NCBI RefSeq assembly: GCF_000378505.1
Contig: NZ_KB900003.1
Coordinates: 1 to 64,000 of the forward strand
Source of the DNA: Modicisalibacter luteus DSM 23508
GTDB lineage: Bacteria; Pseudomonadota; Gammaproteobacteria; Pseudomonadales; Halomonadaceae
Length of the DNA stretch: 64,000 nucleotides
Direction: 5' to 3'
The notes under the pieces are model-generated. The model had not been told where the DNA came from. It saw only the letters and a list, made by a program, of their open reading frames with translations, and did no database searches. Shown one piece after another: positions 1 to 10,704 of the stretch. Every line of letters starts with the position of its first letter. Position 1 is the stretch's first letter. The translations under genes were made by a program, and so were the position numbers.

Positions 1-186
1 CCTTTCTCAGCGAGCCGAGAAAAACCCCAACAGAAACAGCGCCTTGCGCCACCTTCACCGCCAACCACGTATGCCCGTCGTTGGCAGCGGATGCGTACTT
101 TACGGATCTCGAGGCTCGCTGACAAGCCCTGTGTCATAAAATATTTGCGGGTACGTCATACCCTCGTCATATCTTCGAATGCGACT

Positions 187-234
187 TTATCCACAACTGG
201 TGTCTTGCCCCGCCATGTCACCGGGTGTGGATAA
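187..234. promoter_or_regulatory. Pair of inverted perfect DnaA boxes
   Basis: TTATCCACA is present at 187-195 on the + strand and again at 226-234 on the - strand, facing each other across 30 bp. Both match the highest-affinity E. coli DnaA box. Function is unknown: it could titrate DnaA or be coincidental. There is no dnaA or dnaN gene in the window, so it is not a recognisable oriC. Confidence 0.4.
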
Positions 235-235
235 C

Positions 236-262
236 AAAAACGCCCGCACGAAGCGGGCGTTT
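236..262 (-). terminator. Rho-independent terminator of pssA
   Basis: A perfect 7-bp GC stem (241-247 with 253-259) has a 5-nt loop and is followed on the - strand by a T run (236-240). It lies 15 bases past the pssA stop codon. Confidence 0.8.
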
Positions 263-277
263 GCAGGAAGGCGGTCT

Positions 278-1141
278 TCACTCGCCGGGCTTTTCGGTAG
301 TTGCCTGATCCGGTGCCGGCTGGCCCTTGAGCTTGCGCATGGTAGCCATCGCCGGGCCCGATACTACATAACAGCCGAACAGGATAAGCAGCATTACAGA
401 GGGTTCCAGCGAGATCACCACGAAGCCCAGCACAATCGCCAGCAAGGCAACGAAGGGAACGGGCCCCTTGAGATCGATTTCCTTGAAACTGTAGTAGCGG
501 ATGTTGCTTACCATCAGCACCCCCGTAGCTGCGACCACCAGCGTCATCAACAGCTTGAAGGGGAACGCTTCGGCGTCGAAGCTATGGAATACCCAGACGC
601 ATCCAGCGACAAGCGCGGCCGCCGACGGACTAGGCAGGCCGATGAACCACTTCTTGTCGGTGGAGCCGATCTGCACGTTGAAGCGCGCCAGGCGGAGAGC
701 GGCACAAGCCACATACACGAAGGCGGCAATCCAGCCAACCTTGCCAACGTCCTGCAATATCCAGGTGAAGGCGACCAGCGCCGGTGCTACGCCAAAAGAG
801 AGCATATCGGCCAGACTGTCGTACTCGGCGCCAAAGGCGCTCTGAGTGTTCGTCATCCTGGCTACACGACCATCAAGGCCGTCGAGCACCATCGAAACGA
901 ATATTGCCACCGCCGCCGCCGTGAAGTCGCCATTGATGGCAGCAACCACCGCAAAGAAACCGGAAAACAGTGCCGACGTCGTGAACAAGTTGGGCAACAG
1001 ATAAATGCCCCGACGCCGGACTTTCTTGCCGTTCTCGACCGTTTCCTCGACGACGTCAGTTTCCCGCGCGAACTCCGAGAATTCGGAACTGAACTGGTGC
1101 GTGGAAGAATCGGATTCGGGGTGCTTACTGTCCTGAGTCAT
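278..1141 (-). CDS. pssA: CDP-diacylglycerol--serine O-phosphatidyltransferase
   Basis: This inner-membrane enzyme condenses CDP-diacylglycerol with serine to phosphatidylserine, the precursor of phosphatidylethanolamine. The CDP-alcohol phosphotransferase signature D-x2-D-G-x2-A-R-x8-G-x3-D-x3-D is complete at about residues 87-112, and several hydrophobic segments follow. The start is placed at the ATG at 1141 (287 aa), which begins MTQDSKHP; an ATG 33 bases upstream is possible but has no better ribosome site. The N-terminal ~40 residues are polar and variable. It lies downstream of ilvC in the same direction, as in pseudomonads, where ilvIHC-pssA is a familiar order. A hairpin between ilvC and pssA suggests partial transcriptional separation. 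Confidence 0.93.
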   Translation of the reverse strand: MTQDSKHPESDSSTHQFSSEFSEFARETDVVEETVENGKKVRRRGIYLLPNLFTTSALFSGFFAVVAAINGDFTAAAVAIFVSMVLDGLDGRVARMTNTQSAFGAEYDSLADMLSFGVAPALVAFTWILQDVGKVGWIAAFVYVACAALRLARFNVQIGSTDKKWFIGLPSPSAAALVAGCVWVFHSFDAEAFPFKLLMTLVVAATGVLMVSNIRYYSFKEIDLKGPVPFVALLAIVLGFVVISLEPSVMLLILFGCYVVSGPAMATMRKLKGQPAPDQATTEKPGE

Positions 1142-1244
1142 AGAGTCTCGTCGTCCGTTGCCATACCAGAGCATGAGTTTGCATTCTACACCCTGCCGCC
1201 CCTAACGATAGGCACTGACACAGCCCTTGCGCCAATCCGAAACG

Positions 1245-1272
1245 ACAAAGGCGCGGAAATCCGCGCCTTTGT
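1245..1272 (-). terminator. Hairpin after ilvC
   Basis: A perfect 10-bp inverted repeat, aaaggcgcgg / ccgcgccttt, with a 4-nt loop, extended by two further pairs, lies just past the ilvC stop. The T run is short, so termination before pssA may be partial. Confidence 0.6.
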
Positions 1273-1298
1273 CCGGCCTTGCCAACTGGCGATACTGA

Positions 1299-2474
<1,176 letters not shown>

Positions 2475-2476
2475 TC

Positions 2477-3361
2477 ATGGACCTGCGCCCGCTACGCCAC
2501 TTCCTGATACTGGCTGACACATTGCACTTTGGACGCGCCAGCGATGCCTGTCATGTCAGCCCATCCACGCTGAGCCGAACCGTACAACAACTGGAGGATA
2601 GCTTGGATGTGCGCCTTTTCGAGCGCGACAATCGCACCGTGCAGCTGACCCGAGAAGGCCGCCTGTTTCAGCAATATGCACGCGATGCCCTTGAACAGTG
2701 GGAACTGCTGCGCCATTCACTGATGGAGGAAGCCGGGGCCCTTGCTGGCGAAATCAGCATCTATTGCTCGGTCACGGCGAGCTACAGCTTCCTATATGAA
2801 CTCCTGAGCGAGTTTCGCCTGCGCTACCCGCGCATCGAACTCAAGCTTCACACCGGCGACCCTGCCGATGCCATTGGCCGCGTGCTGAGCGGTGACGAGG
2901 ACATGGCAATCACGGCCCGCCCCGAAACCTTACCCACCCAGCTCGCCTTCAAGCCCATTGCGGTATCTCCCCTGGTATTCATCGCTCCCAGCGAAGCGGC
3001 CGACTGGCTCCCGGCCTCGACAGCCCGCCCTAGCGCCGAGGAGTGGTCACGCGCCCCGATGATCCTCTCGGAATCGGGCCTGGCCCGCGAACGCGCCGAT
3101 GCCTGGTTTCGCAACCTGGGGGTGAAGCCTCACATTTATGCCCAGGTCGCCGGCAACGAGGCCATCGTCAGCATGGTCGGGCTGGGCTTCGGTATCGGCG
3201 TGGTTCCCAAGATCGTGCTCGATAACAGCCCTTTGGCCGGCCGCGTGCGTCTACTCGATGTTCAACCGGAACTGCCCCCCTATGACGTGGGCCTGTGCGT
3301 TACCGAAAAGAAGCTTCGCAACCCGTTGATTCGAGCCCTGTGGGAACAGACAGCGGCATGA
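2477..3361 (+). CDS. ilvY: LysR-family transcriptional activator IlvY
   Basis: This is a DNA-binding regulator of ilvC which, in E. coli, responds to acetolactate or acetohydroxybutyrate. The 294-residue protein has an N-terminal winged helix-turn-helix (residues ~1-60) with the IlvY-like stretches HFGRAS, HVSPSTLSR and RDNRTVQLT, followed by a LysR substrate-binding domain. The start at 2477 (MDLRPLRHF) matches the family; in-frame codons upstream lie in the operator. Its position between ilvIH and ilvC splits the ilvIHC-pssA order common in pseudomonads. Divergence from ilvC strongly supports the IlvY assignment. Confidence 0.9.
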   Translation: MDLRPLRHFLILADTLHFGRASDACHVSPSTLSRTVQQLEDSLDVRLFERDNRTVQLTREGRLFQQYARDALEQWELLRHSLMEEAGALAGEISIYCSVTASYSFLYELLSEFRLRYPRIELKLHTGDPADAIGRVLSGDEDMAITARPETLPTQLAFKPIAVSPLVFIAPSEAADWLPASTARPSAEEWSRAPMILSESGLARERADAWFRNLGVKPHIYAQVAGNEAIVSMVGLGFGIGVVPKIVLDNSPLAGRVRLLDVQPELPPYDVGLCVTEKKLRNPLIRALWEQTAA

Positions 3362-3374
3362 CGTGACAGGCAAG

Positions 3375-3400
3375 AAAAAAGCCGCTCCGAAGAGCGGCTT
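3375..3400 (-). terminator. Terminator of ilvIH (convergent with ilvY)
   Basis: A 9-bp stem (3379-3387 with 3392-3400) and a 4-nt loop are followed on the - strand by a run of Ts (3375-3380). It lies between the convergent ilvY and ilvH genes and may also stop ilvY transcripts, though the + strand lacks a T run. Confidence 0.8.
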
Positions 3401-3420
3401 GAATCGATCAATGTATAAGC

Positions 3421-3912
3421 CTAAAGGCTCAATATCTTGTCGCCTCGCGAGATTCCCGACACCCCGGTACGCGCTACCTCAAGGATGCCGATGGGTGCCA
3501 TAGCCTGCAGGAAGGCGTCCAGTTTACCGGCATCGCCAGTGATCTGGACGGTGTAGACGCTCGGAGTGACATCGACGATCTGGGCACGGAAGATATCTGC
3601 CGTGCGCTTGACCTCATCGCGCTGCGCGCCCAACGCCTTGACCTTTACCAGCATCAACTCGCGTTCGATATGGTTGCCCTCGGTCAGGTCGACCAGCTTG
3701 ACCACATCGATCAGCTTGTTGAGATGCTTGGTGATCTGCTCGATCACCCGGTCGTCCCCCACCGTGGTCACGGTCAGGCGCGACAGGGTGCTATCTTCGG
3801 TTGGCGCCACGTTCAGCGACTCGATGTTGAAGTTGCGCTGAGAGAACAGCCCCACCACGCGGGACAGGGCGCCGGGTTCGTTTTCCATCAGGATCGAAAT
3901 GATATGGCGCAT
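3421..3912 (-). CDS. ilvH: Acetolactate synthase small (regulatory) subunit
   Basis: This is the regulatory subunit that stimulates the large subunit and confers valine feedback inhibition. The 163-residue length is typical. An N-terminal ACT domain (residues ~2-75, beginning MRHIISILMENEPGALSRV, with the glycine-rich turn for effector binding) precedes a C-terminal ACT-like domain. Its start overlaps the ilvI stop by one base (TGATG), so the two subunits are translationally coupled. The pair forms a left-facing operon that ends at the hairpin at 3375-3400. Confidence 0.95.
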   Translation of the reverse strand: MRHIISILMENEPGALSRVVGLFSQRNFNIESLNVAPTEDSTLSRLTVTTVGDDRVIEQITKHLNKLIDVVKLVDLTEGNHIERELMLVKVKALGAQRDEVKRTADIFRAQIVDVTPSVYTVQITGDAGKLDAFLQAMAPIGILEVARTGVSGISRGDKILSL

Positions 3913-5636
3913 CAGGTCCGCTCCGTCTTCGAAAGCAGCATGTCACGCATGGAGCCCAGGGGCACCTGCATCGGATAGACGTGCTCGCGTGGATCGACAT
4001 AGATGTCGAGGAACACCAGCTCGTCCTTGTGGGCGAAAGCCCGCTCGAGCGCCGGCTCGAGATCCTCGTGACGTTCCACTTTCAGGGCGGTGAAGCCATA
4101 TGCCTCGATCAGCTTCTGGAAATCCGGCAGTGACTCCATATAGGAGTGGGCATGACGGGACTTGTAGTTCAAGTCCTGCCACTGGCGCACCATACCCAGT
4201 GAGCCGTTGTTGAGGTTGACGATTTTCACGCCGACCCCGAACTGCTTACACGTCGACAGCTCCTGCATCATCATCTGGAAACTGCCTTCGCCAGTAATGC
4301 AGATCACGTCATCGTCCGGATAGCTGAGCTTGATGCCCATGGCTGCCGGGAAGCCGAAGCCCATGGTGCCCAAACCACCTGACGTAATGAAACGATTGGG
4401 CTTGTCGAACTTGTAGTACTGAGCAGCGAACATCTGGTGCTGCCCGACATCGGTGGTTACGAATGCTTCGCCGCGGGTGACACGGCACAAGGTCTCGACT
4501 ACCTGCTGGGGCTTGAGCGGCTCGCCGGGCTCGGACGGATCGTAGAGCTTGCCGCGCCGTTCCTCGCGCCATCCTTCGATCTTGTCCCACCACTCGGAGA
4601 GCGCATCCGGATTGGCCGGCTCACGCCCCTGGACGAGGCTGATCATCTCATCGATGACACTACCCGCCGGCCCGACGATCGGCACATCGGCACGTACGGT
4701 CTTGGAAATCGAACTGGGATCGATATCGACGTGAATGATCTTGGCAGTCGGACAGAACTTCGAAGTGTTGTTAGTGACGCGGTCGTCGAAGCGAGCCCCG
4801 ATGGCGACAATCAGGTCGGCATGGTGCATGGCCATGTTCGACTCATAAGAGCCGTGCATGCCCAGCCAGCCCAGCGACTGCCGGTCACTCTGCGGGTAGG
4901 CGCCAATGCCCATCAGTGTCGTGGTGATCGGATAGCCCAAACGTTGAACCAGGTCGGTCAGCCCCTCGCAGGCCTGTCCTGTAACCACGCCGCCCCCGGT
5001 ATAGAAGACGGGGCGACGCGCCTTGAGCATCATTTCCACGGCCTTCTTGATCTGGCCGGTGTGGCCGCGAGTGACCGGGTTGTAAGAGCGCAGCTTGACC
5101 TTCTTGGGATAAACGTACTCGTAGCGCTCGGTGGGGGCGGTCATGTCCTTGGGTATATCGACCACCACCGGTCCCGGGCGCCCCGAAGCCGCAAGATAGT
5201 AGGCCTTCTTGAGGACCGTCGGGATTTCCGACGGGTGACGAATCGAGAAGCTATGCTTCACGATCGGCCGGGTCACGCCGACAATGTCGGTTTCCTGAAA
5301 GGCATCCTCACCGATCAGGTGGCTGGCGACCTGCCCGCACAGTACGACCATCGGGATCGAATCCATGTAGGCCGTGGCGATGCCGGTGACGGCATTGGTC
5401 GCGCCAGGCCCCGACGTGACCAGCACGGTCCCGGGCTTGCCCGAAGCACGGGCATAGCCATCGGCGGCATGGGTCGCGGCCTGTTCATGACGTACGAGAA
5501 TATGTTTAACATCGTCCTGACGGAACAGCGCATCGTAGATATGCAACGCCGCTCCGCCCGGGTAGCCGTAGATATATTCAACGCCCTCATCCTTCAGGAA
5601 GCGGGCGATCATATCGGCGCCGGAAAGCAGTTCCAC
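3912..5636 (-). CDS. ilvI: Acetolactate synthase large (catalytic) subunit
   Basis: This thiamine-diphosphate and FAD dependent enzyme makes 2-acetolactate or 2-aceto-2-hydroxybutyrate from pyruvate. At 574 residues it has the usual length. The catalytic glutamate that activates the cofactor is Glu51 (VRHEQAATH). The central FAD-binding domain spans about residues 190-340. The thiamine diphosphate motif reads GEGSFQ near residue 450; a GEG form rather than GDG is seen in pseudomonad relatives. The start is a GTG at 5636 with AGGGGAG about nine bases upstream. It is the first gene of the ilvIH operon. Confidence 0.95.
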   Translation of the reverse strand: MELLSGADMIARFLKDEGVEYIYGYPGGAALHIYDALFRQDDVKHILVRHEQAATHAADGYARASGKPGTVLVTSGPGATNAVTGIATAYMDSIPMVVLCGQVASHLIGEDAFQETDIVGVTRPIVKHSFSIRHPSEIPTVLKKAYYLAASGRPGPVVVDIPKDMTAPTERYEYVYPKKVKLRSYNPVTRGHTGQIKKAVEMMLKARRPVFYTGGGVVTGQACEGLTDLVQRLGYPITTTLMGIGAYPQSDRQSLGWLGMHGSYESNMAMHHADLIVAIGARFDDRVTNNTSKFCPTAKIIHVDIDPSSISKTVRADVPIVGPAGSVIDEMISLVQGREPANPDALSEWWDKIEGWREERRGKLYDPSEPGEPLKPQQVVETLCRVTRGEAFVTTDVGQHQMFAAQYYKFDKPNRFITSGGLGTMGFGFPAAMGIKLSYPDDDVICITGEGSFQMMMQELSTCKQFGVGVKIVNLNNGSLGMVRQWQDLNYKSRHAHSYMESLPDFQKLIEAYGFTALKVERHEDLEPALERAFAHKDELVFLDIYVDPREHVYPMQVPLGSMRDMLLSKTERT

Positions 5637-6121
5637 AGTTGGTATCTCCCCTGGAGGTCTCGAGTGCCAATTCGCCCCCTGGCGCGGTGGCGAATATCGA
5701 GTGCGGCGGTACGCCGCTGCCGGTCATTGCCGGCACCTGATGCCAAACCCTGGCGTTGTCCGGCCCGGATAGGGCCTGCACTCTTCATCGCGACGGATCG
5801 CCGCGTCGGGGGTTAGGCCAGGCCAGGCGGTTAGCCCGGGCCCGGAAAAATCCTTAACAGGCGGGTAGAGGTCAGCGGACCTACCCTTCACGCAGCATTC
5901 GGGGATCGCCCGTCAGCGCCACGCCCATGAATCAGGAACGGACAAGATTCCAACAGCCTCCGGCCGCTGTCAACCGTGAATCCACGGCCAAGCCCACAAA
6001 GCGCAGCCTTATCGGGCCATTGAATATGAACATTTCGCCATAAGCTTGAAGGCCAAGCTGACTTCTTCATACTTTGTCAGATGCCACTTAGACCAAAGTC
6101 TAACCCGAAGGGAGGTAAGTG
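5637..6121. other. Divergent intergenic region between ilvI and the trehalase gene
   Basis: This 485-base spacer must contain promoters for ilvI (left) and the trehalase gene (right). I found no clear attenuator, leader peptide rich in branched-chain codons, or tRNA-like leader. The part next to ilvI is GC-rich with several short dyads; the part next to the trehalase gene is more AT-rich. Confidence 0.4.
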
Positions 6122-7810
6122 ATGCGGGGTGCGATGCATAACAGGTGGCCACTACAGTCCTTCGATACGCGACAAGGCGGTACAGCCTGCATGCCGGGGC
6201 ATCACCAGGATAGTAGCGCCTGCGTAAAGCCACTGGAGAACCTCGCGACACCTCTCGAGGCGCATATAACACTGCCGCCAAATCTGCTGTGGGGCGAGTT
6301 GTTCTATGCCATTCAGGAACGCCAGATATTCACGGACAGCAAGACGTTCGTGGATCTGGTGCCTTGCAGCGAACCTGAAACGATCCTTGACGAATATCAC
6401 CGTATCAAGGCGGATCCCGGCTTCGACGATGCTGTGCTCAAGACCTTCGTCGAGACGCATTTCGCCTCGGATGCTCTACCCGATGAGGTCTACTGTGCCG
6501 AGCCGGGACGCGCTATCGAGACACATATCGATGCCTTGTGGTCGGCGCTGACCCGCCATCCCCGGCGCGAGGCGCCACCGCTGGCGTCGCGTCTGCGTCT
6601 GCGCTATCCGTACCTGATCCCCGGTGGACGCTTCAACGAGATCTATTATTGGGACTCGTACTTCATCATGCTCGGCATGGAGGAAAGTGGCCGGCACGAT
6701 CTGGCCTGCAATCTGGTGCATAACCTTGCCCACCTGATTCGCGAATACGGTCACGTGCCCAACGGCAACCGTACCTACTACCTGACCCGCTCGCAGCCTC
6801 CCATGTTCTCGAGCATGGTCAAGCGCCTCGCCGAACAGCACGATCACCACGCGTATCAACGCTTCCTGCCGGAAATGGAGCGGGAGTACGCTTACTGGAT
6901 GGATGGAGAGGAAGGTCTGGCGCCCGGCCATGCTCACCGACGCCTGGTCAGGCTGGACGACGGCACGTTGCTCAACCGATACTGGGATGATCTGTGCATT
7001 CCGCGCCAAGAAGCCCACCACGAGGATGTCGGCACGGCCGAGACCGGCTCACGCCCGCACATCGACGTCTGGCGAAATTTGCGTGCCGGTGCGGAAAGCG
7101 GCTGGGACTATTCTTCACGCTGGCTGGCCGATGGAGCCGTGCTAAACACGATCCGCACGACAGACATCCTGCCGGTGGACCTGAACACCCTGCTACACCA
7201 TCTCGAGGCGACTCTGGCCCATGCCCATGCGCTCAACGGCCAGCATGACCGGGCAGATCACTATCGCAAGCGGGCCGATGCCCGCCACGAGGCAATTCAC
7301 ACCTATTGCTGGGACGAGGCCCAGGCACGCTTCGGCGATTACCTGTGGCAAGAAGACGCCCTGACCGGCAGTATCCATGGTGCCATCGCGTTTCCGCTGT
7401 ATTATGGAATCGCCACGCCTCGCCAGGCCGAGCTTACGGCCAGGCTGCTCGAGCGCGAGCTGCTCCAGGCAGGGGGCTTGGCGGCGACGAATCGGCGAAC
7501 CGGCCAGCAGTGGGATGCGCCCAATGGCTGGGCCCCGCTGCAGTGGGTCGCTATCAATGGCCTGCGCGACTATGGCGAACATGCCTTGGCACGCACCATC
7601 GCCGAACGCTGGATTGCCACCAACCTGCAACGCTACACACAAGAGCACAAACTGCTCGAAAAATACGATGTCTTCACCAACCGTCACGCTGGCGGCGGGG
7701 AATACCCGGCCCAGGATGGGTTCGGCTGGACCAATGGCGTGCTGCGCAAGCTGATGGCGCTCTATCCTCGATCCGAGTCAGCTCCCGACCTGTCCTCTGC
7801 CTTTGCCTGA
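6122..7810 (+). CDS. treF: Cytoplasmic trehalase (GH37)
   Basis: This enzyme hydrolyses alpha,alpha-trehalose to two glucose molecules. Both family signatures are intact: PGGRFNEIYYWDSY (~166-179) and QWDAPNGWAP (~462-471). The segments ESGWDYSSRW (~325) and GGGEYPAQDGFGW (~523) contain the acid and base positions of the E. coli periplasmic enzyme by homology. The 562-residue product has no signal peptide; its N terminus is polar, so it should act in the cytoplasm like TreF. The start is the ATG at 6122, six bases after GGAGG; a GTG one codon earlier sits too close. It is convergent with clpB. A secreted paralogue lies at 10705-12390. The gene symbol is by function, not proven orthology. Confidence 0.9.
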   Translation: MRGAMHNRWPLQSFDTRQGGTACMPGHHQDSSACVKPLENLATPLEAHITLPPNLLWGELFYAIQERQIFTDSKTFVDLVPCSEPETILDEYHRIKADPGFDDAVLKTFVETHFASDALPDEVYCAEPGRAIETHIDALWSALTRHPRREAPPLASRLRLRYPYLIPGGRFNEIYYWDSYFIMLGMEESGRHDLACNLVHNLAHLIREYGHVPNGNRTYYLTRSQPPMFSSMVKRLAEQHDHHAYQRFLPEMEREYAYWMDGEEGLAPGHAHRRLVRLDDGTLLNRYWDDLCIPRQEAHHEDVGTAETGSRPHIDVWRNLRAGAESGWDYSSRWLADGAVLNTIRTTDILPVDLNTLLHHLEATLAHAHALNGQHDRADHYRKRADARHEAIHTYCWDEAQARFGDYLWQEDALTGSIHGAIAFPLYYGIATPRQAELTARLLERELLQAGGLAATNRRTGQQWDAPNGWAPLQWVAINGLRDYGEHALARTIAERWIATNLQRYTQEHKLLEKYDVFTNRHAGGGEYPAQDGFGWTNGVLRKLMALYPRSESAPDLSSAFA

Positions 7811-7852
7811 TGATGCAATAACGACACCTGCCTCCACTTAAGCGCTAAACAT

Positions 7853-7875
7853 AAAAAGACCCGCCTGGTGGCGGG
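7853..7875 (-). terminator. Terminator of clpB
   Basis: The 6-bp stem cccgcc / ggcggg with a 4-nt loop is followed on the - strand by a T5 run (7853-7857). It lies 34 bases beyond the clpB stop and between convergent genes. Confidence 0.75.
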
Positions 7876-7908
7876 CCGAAAAAGGTCGTAGGACGCGACC
7901 GGAAACGG

Positions 7909-10497
7909 TTACTTGCTGAAGACCAGATGGCTATCCTCGGCGGCCACACGGATGGTGTCGCCGGAAGTAAACCGGCCAGACAGCAAGTCCTGCGCCAGCG
8001 GGTTCTCGATCCGGCTCTGGATAGCGCGCTTGAGTGGACGCGCGCCGAAGACCGGATCGAAGCCCACCACTGCCAACTGAGCCATGGCATCGTCGCTGAC
8101 CTCGAGTTTGAGGTCGCGCTCGGCCAGCCGTTGCCGCAGACGATCGAGCTGAATGTTGGCGATCGCTTGGATCTGCTCCTGCCCCAGAGCATGGAAGACC
8201 ACCACCTCGTCGATACGGTTGATCAGCTCGGGACGGAAGTGAGCACCCACCACTTCCATGACCGCATCTTTCATCTGGGCGTAGTCGTTATCGTCGCCAC
8301 CGAAACGCTGGATGATGTCGGAGCCCATGTTCGAGGTCATGACGATTACCGTGTTGCGGAAGTCCACGGTCCGCCCTTGGCCATCAGTCAAACGACCATC
8401 CTCCAGGACCTGCAGAAGGATGTTGAAGACGTCCGGGTGCGCTTTCTCAACCTCGTCGAGCAGTAGCACCGAGTATGGCTTGCGGCGCACGGCCTCAGTC
8501 AGATAGCCGCCTTCCTCATAGCCGACGTACCCCGGCGGTGCACCTATCAGGCGAGCCACGGAGTGCTTTTCCATGAACTCGGACATGTCAATGCGCACCA
8601 TGGCCTCCTCGGTATCGAAGAGGAAATTGGCCAATGACTTGCACAGCTCGGTCTTGCCTACCCCGGTCGGCCCGAGGAACAGGAACGAACCGTTCGGCCG
8701 ATTGGGGTCGGCGAGCCCGGCCCGTGAGCGACGCACCGCGTTGGCCACGGCATTGACCGCCTCGTCCTGGCCGATGACCCGTTCGTGCAGCGCCTCTTCC
8801 ATACGCAGCAGCTTCTCGCGCTCCCCTTCGAGCATCTTGGCCACCGGAATCCCGGTCCAACGCGACACAACCTCGGCGATTTCCTCCTCAGTGACGTTGG
8901 AGCGCAGCAGCACGTGCTGTGACGGATCGCTCTTTCCATCCCCCTCGCCGGCTTCGACGATCTTCTTCTCTAGCGAGGGGATGACTCCGTACTGCAACTC
9001 GGACATGCGCCCCAAGTCGCCTTGGCGACGCGCCGCCTCGAGGTCGATGCGCGCCTGTTCGAGCTCGGCTTTGAACTGCGCAGCGCCCTGGATGCTGGCC
9101 TTCTCGGACTTCCATACTTCGTCGAGATCAGAGTACTCGCGCTCCAACTCGCCTATCTGCTCTTCGAGGTTTTCCAAGCGCTTTCGCGAGGCCTCGTCGG
9201 TCTCCTTCTTCAGCGCCTCGCGCTCCATCTTGAGCTGGATCAGCCGGCGGTCGAGGCGATCCATCTCCTCAGGCTTGGAATCGAGTTCCATACGGATTCT
9301 AGAGGCCGCCTCGTCGATCAGGTCGATGGCCTTGTCAGGCAGCTGGCGATCGGTAATGTAGCGGGTCGACAGCTTGGCCGCAGCGATGATCGCGCCATCG
9401 GTAATGTCGACGCCGTGGTGCACCTCGTAGCGCTCTTTGAGGCCACGCAGAATGGCCACGGTGTCCTCTTCGCTGGGCTCATCCACCAGCACCTTCTGGA
9501 AGCGCCGCTCGAGCGCGGCATCCTTCTCGATATACTTACGATACTCGTCGAGTGTCGTGGCGCCCACACAGTGCAGCTCGCCGCGCGCCAGCGCAGGCTT
9601 GAGCATATTGCCGGCGTCCATCGAGCCTTCCGCCTTACCGGCACCGACCATGGTGTGCAGCTCGTCGATGAACAGGATCACCCGGCCCTCTTCCTTGGCT
9701 AGCTCGTTGAGCACCGCCTTCAGGCGCTCCTCGAACTCGCCGCGGAACTTGGCGCCGGCCAGCAGCGCCCCCATGTCCAGTGACAAGACGAGCTTGTCCT
9801 TGAGGCCTTCCGGCACCTCACCGTTGATGATGCGCTGGGCCAGTCCTTCGACGATCGCCGTCTTGCCGACGCCGGGCTCGCCAATCAGCACCGGATTGTT
9901 CTTGGTGCGTCGCTGTAGAACCTGAATAGTGCGGCGAATCTCGTCATCGCGGCCGATTACCGGATCAAGTTTGCCCTCGGCGGCTCGCGCGGTGAGATCG
10001 AGGGTATATTTCTCGAGCGCTTCACGACTTTCCTCGGCGCTGGCGTCGTCAACCCTGGCACCGCCGCGCAAGCTGTCAATGGCCGCCACGACACTCTTCT
10101 TGGATAAGCCGGCCTGAGTCAGCACCTTGCTGATGGCATGATTCATTTCCAGTGCCGCAAGCAGAACCAGCTCGCTGGCGATGTATTGGTCGCCACGGGC
10201 CTGGGCTTCACGATCGGCCAGGTTGAACAGACGTGCCAGGTCCTGGCTCATGGTTACATTGCCATCGAACTGGCCGACCTTGGGCAGGTTGTCGAGATAC
10301 TGAGCCAAGCCGTCACGCAGCCGTGCGACATCGCCACCGGCCTTCTGGATGAGCCCCTTGATACCGCTATCGCGGGCCTCGAGCAGAGCCGTCAATACAT
10401 GCCCTGGATCGAGCTGATTGTGGCCCCGCCCCACGGCGAGCGACTGAGCCTCGGCCAGAGCATTTTGCAGCTTGCTGGTCATGCGATCGATTCGCAT
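7909..10497 (-). CDS. clpB: ATP-dependent disaggregase ClpB
   Basis: This hexameric AAA+ chaperone extracts polypeptides from aggregates together with DnaK. The order is an N-terminal Clp repeat domain (~1-145), first AAA+ module with Walker A GEPGVGKT (~209), a coiled middle domain (~410-525) characteristic of ClpB, and a second AAA+ module with Walker A GPTGVGKT (~610). The 862 residues match the family. The start at 10497 (MRIDRMTSK) has GGAGG six bases upstream; the frame extends 14 codons further without support. A heat-shock type promoter precedes it. In E. coli clpB follows rluD and pgeF; here a trehalase gene on the other strand separates them. Confidence 0.97.
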   Translation of the reverse strand: MRIDRMTSKLQNALAEAQSLAVGRGHNQLDPGHVLTALLEARDSGIKGLIQKAGGDVARLRDGLAQYLDNLPKVGQFDGNVTMSQDLARLFNLADREAQARGDQYIASELVLLAALEMNHAISKVLTQAGLSKKSVVAAIDSLRGGARVDDASAEESREALEKYTLDLTARAAEGKLDPVIGRDDEIRRTIQVLQRRTKNNPVLIGEPGVGKTAIVEGLAQRIINGEVPEGLKDKLVLSLDMGALLAGAKFRGEFEERLKAVLNELAKEEGRVILFIDELHTMVGAGKAEGSMDAGNMLKPALARGELHCVGATTLDEYRKYIEKDAALERRFQKVLVDEPSEEDTVAILRGLKERYEVHHGVDITDGAIIAAAKLSTRYITDRQLPDKAIDLIDEAASRIRMELDSKPEEMDRLDRRLIQLKMEREALKKETDEASRKRLENLEEQIGELEREYSDLDEVWKSEKASIQGAAQFKAELEQARIDLEAARRQGDLGRMSELQYGVIPSLEKKIVEAGEGDGKSDPSQHVLLRSNVTEEEIAEVVSRWTGIPVAKMLEGEREKLLRMEEALHERVIGQDEAVNAVANAVRRSRAGLADPNRPNGSFLFLGPTGVGKTELCKSLANFLFDTEEAMVRIDMSEFMEKHSVARLIGAPPGYVGYEEGGYLTEAVRRKPYSVLLLDEVEKAHPDVFNILLQVLEDGRLTDGQGRTVDFRNTVIVMTSNMGSDIIQRFGGDDNDYAQMKDAVMEVVGAHFRPELINRIDEVVVFHALGQEQIQAIANIQLDRLRQRLAERDLKLEVSDDAMAQLAVVGFDPVFGARPLKRAIQSRIENPLAQDLLSGRFTSGDTIRVAAEDSHLVFSK

Positions 10498-10564
10498 TGA
10501 AAACCTCCATTGGGGTGATGACACGTTCTGACGCGCCACAGTCCCTGTTTCATGTTGACTTACT

Positions 10565-10593
10565 CTATGGAGGTATGATGGGCATGTTTCAAG
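10565..10593 (-). promoter_or_regulatory. Sigma-32 (heat-shock) promoter of clpB
   Basis: Reading leftwards, the -35 element CTTGAAA (10593-10587) is identical to the E. coli sigma-32 consensus. After 14 bases comes CTCCATAG (10572-10565), close to the consensus CCCCATNT. The 5' untranslated region would be about 60 bases. Heat-shock control of clpB is well established in gammaproteobacteria. Confidence 0.75.
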
Positions 10594-10704
10594 CCGCCCA
10601 GTTGGGAAAAGCTCCCAACCTTGATTGGTATCAATAGGTCGCTAACCTAAGGGGAACGACACGCTTCGCATGCCCGCCACAACAACGCACGAAGGGACAC
10701 GATC

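Larger units (their letters stand above)
1..277. other. Non-coding stretch at the window edge, downstream of pssA
   Basis: No convincing gene was seen. It holds a 10-bp inverted repeat (7-16 and 113-122), a short dyad (149-153 and 159-163), two perfect DnaA-box sequences and the pssA terminator, listed separately. A + strand reading frame crosses the right part, but it is antisense to pssA and looks like composition only. Confidence 0.5.

Noticed and set aside
1..277. Replication origin suggested by the DnaA boxes
   Set aside because: Only two boxes, no AT-rich unwinding cluster and no dnaA, dnaN, gidA or parAB genes nearby.
4437..5816. 459-codon + strand frame opposite ilvI
   Set aside because: Antisense shadow of a well-conserved enzyme gene.
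5637..5880. Attenuator or leader peptide for ilvI
   Set aside because: The - strand leader frames are not enriched in Leu, Val or Ile codons and no terminator/antiterminator pair was found.
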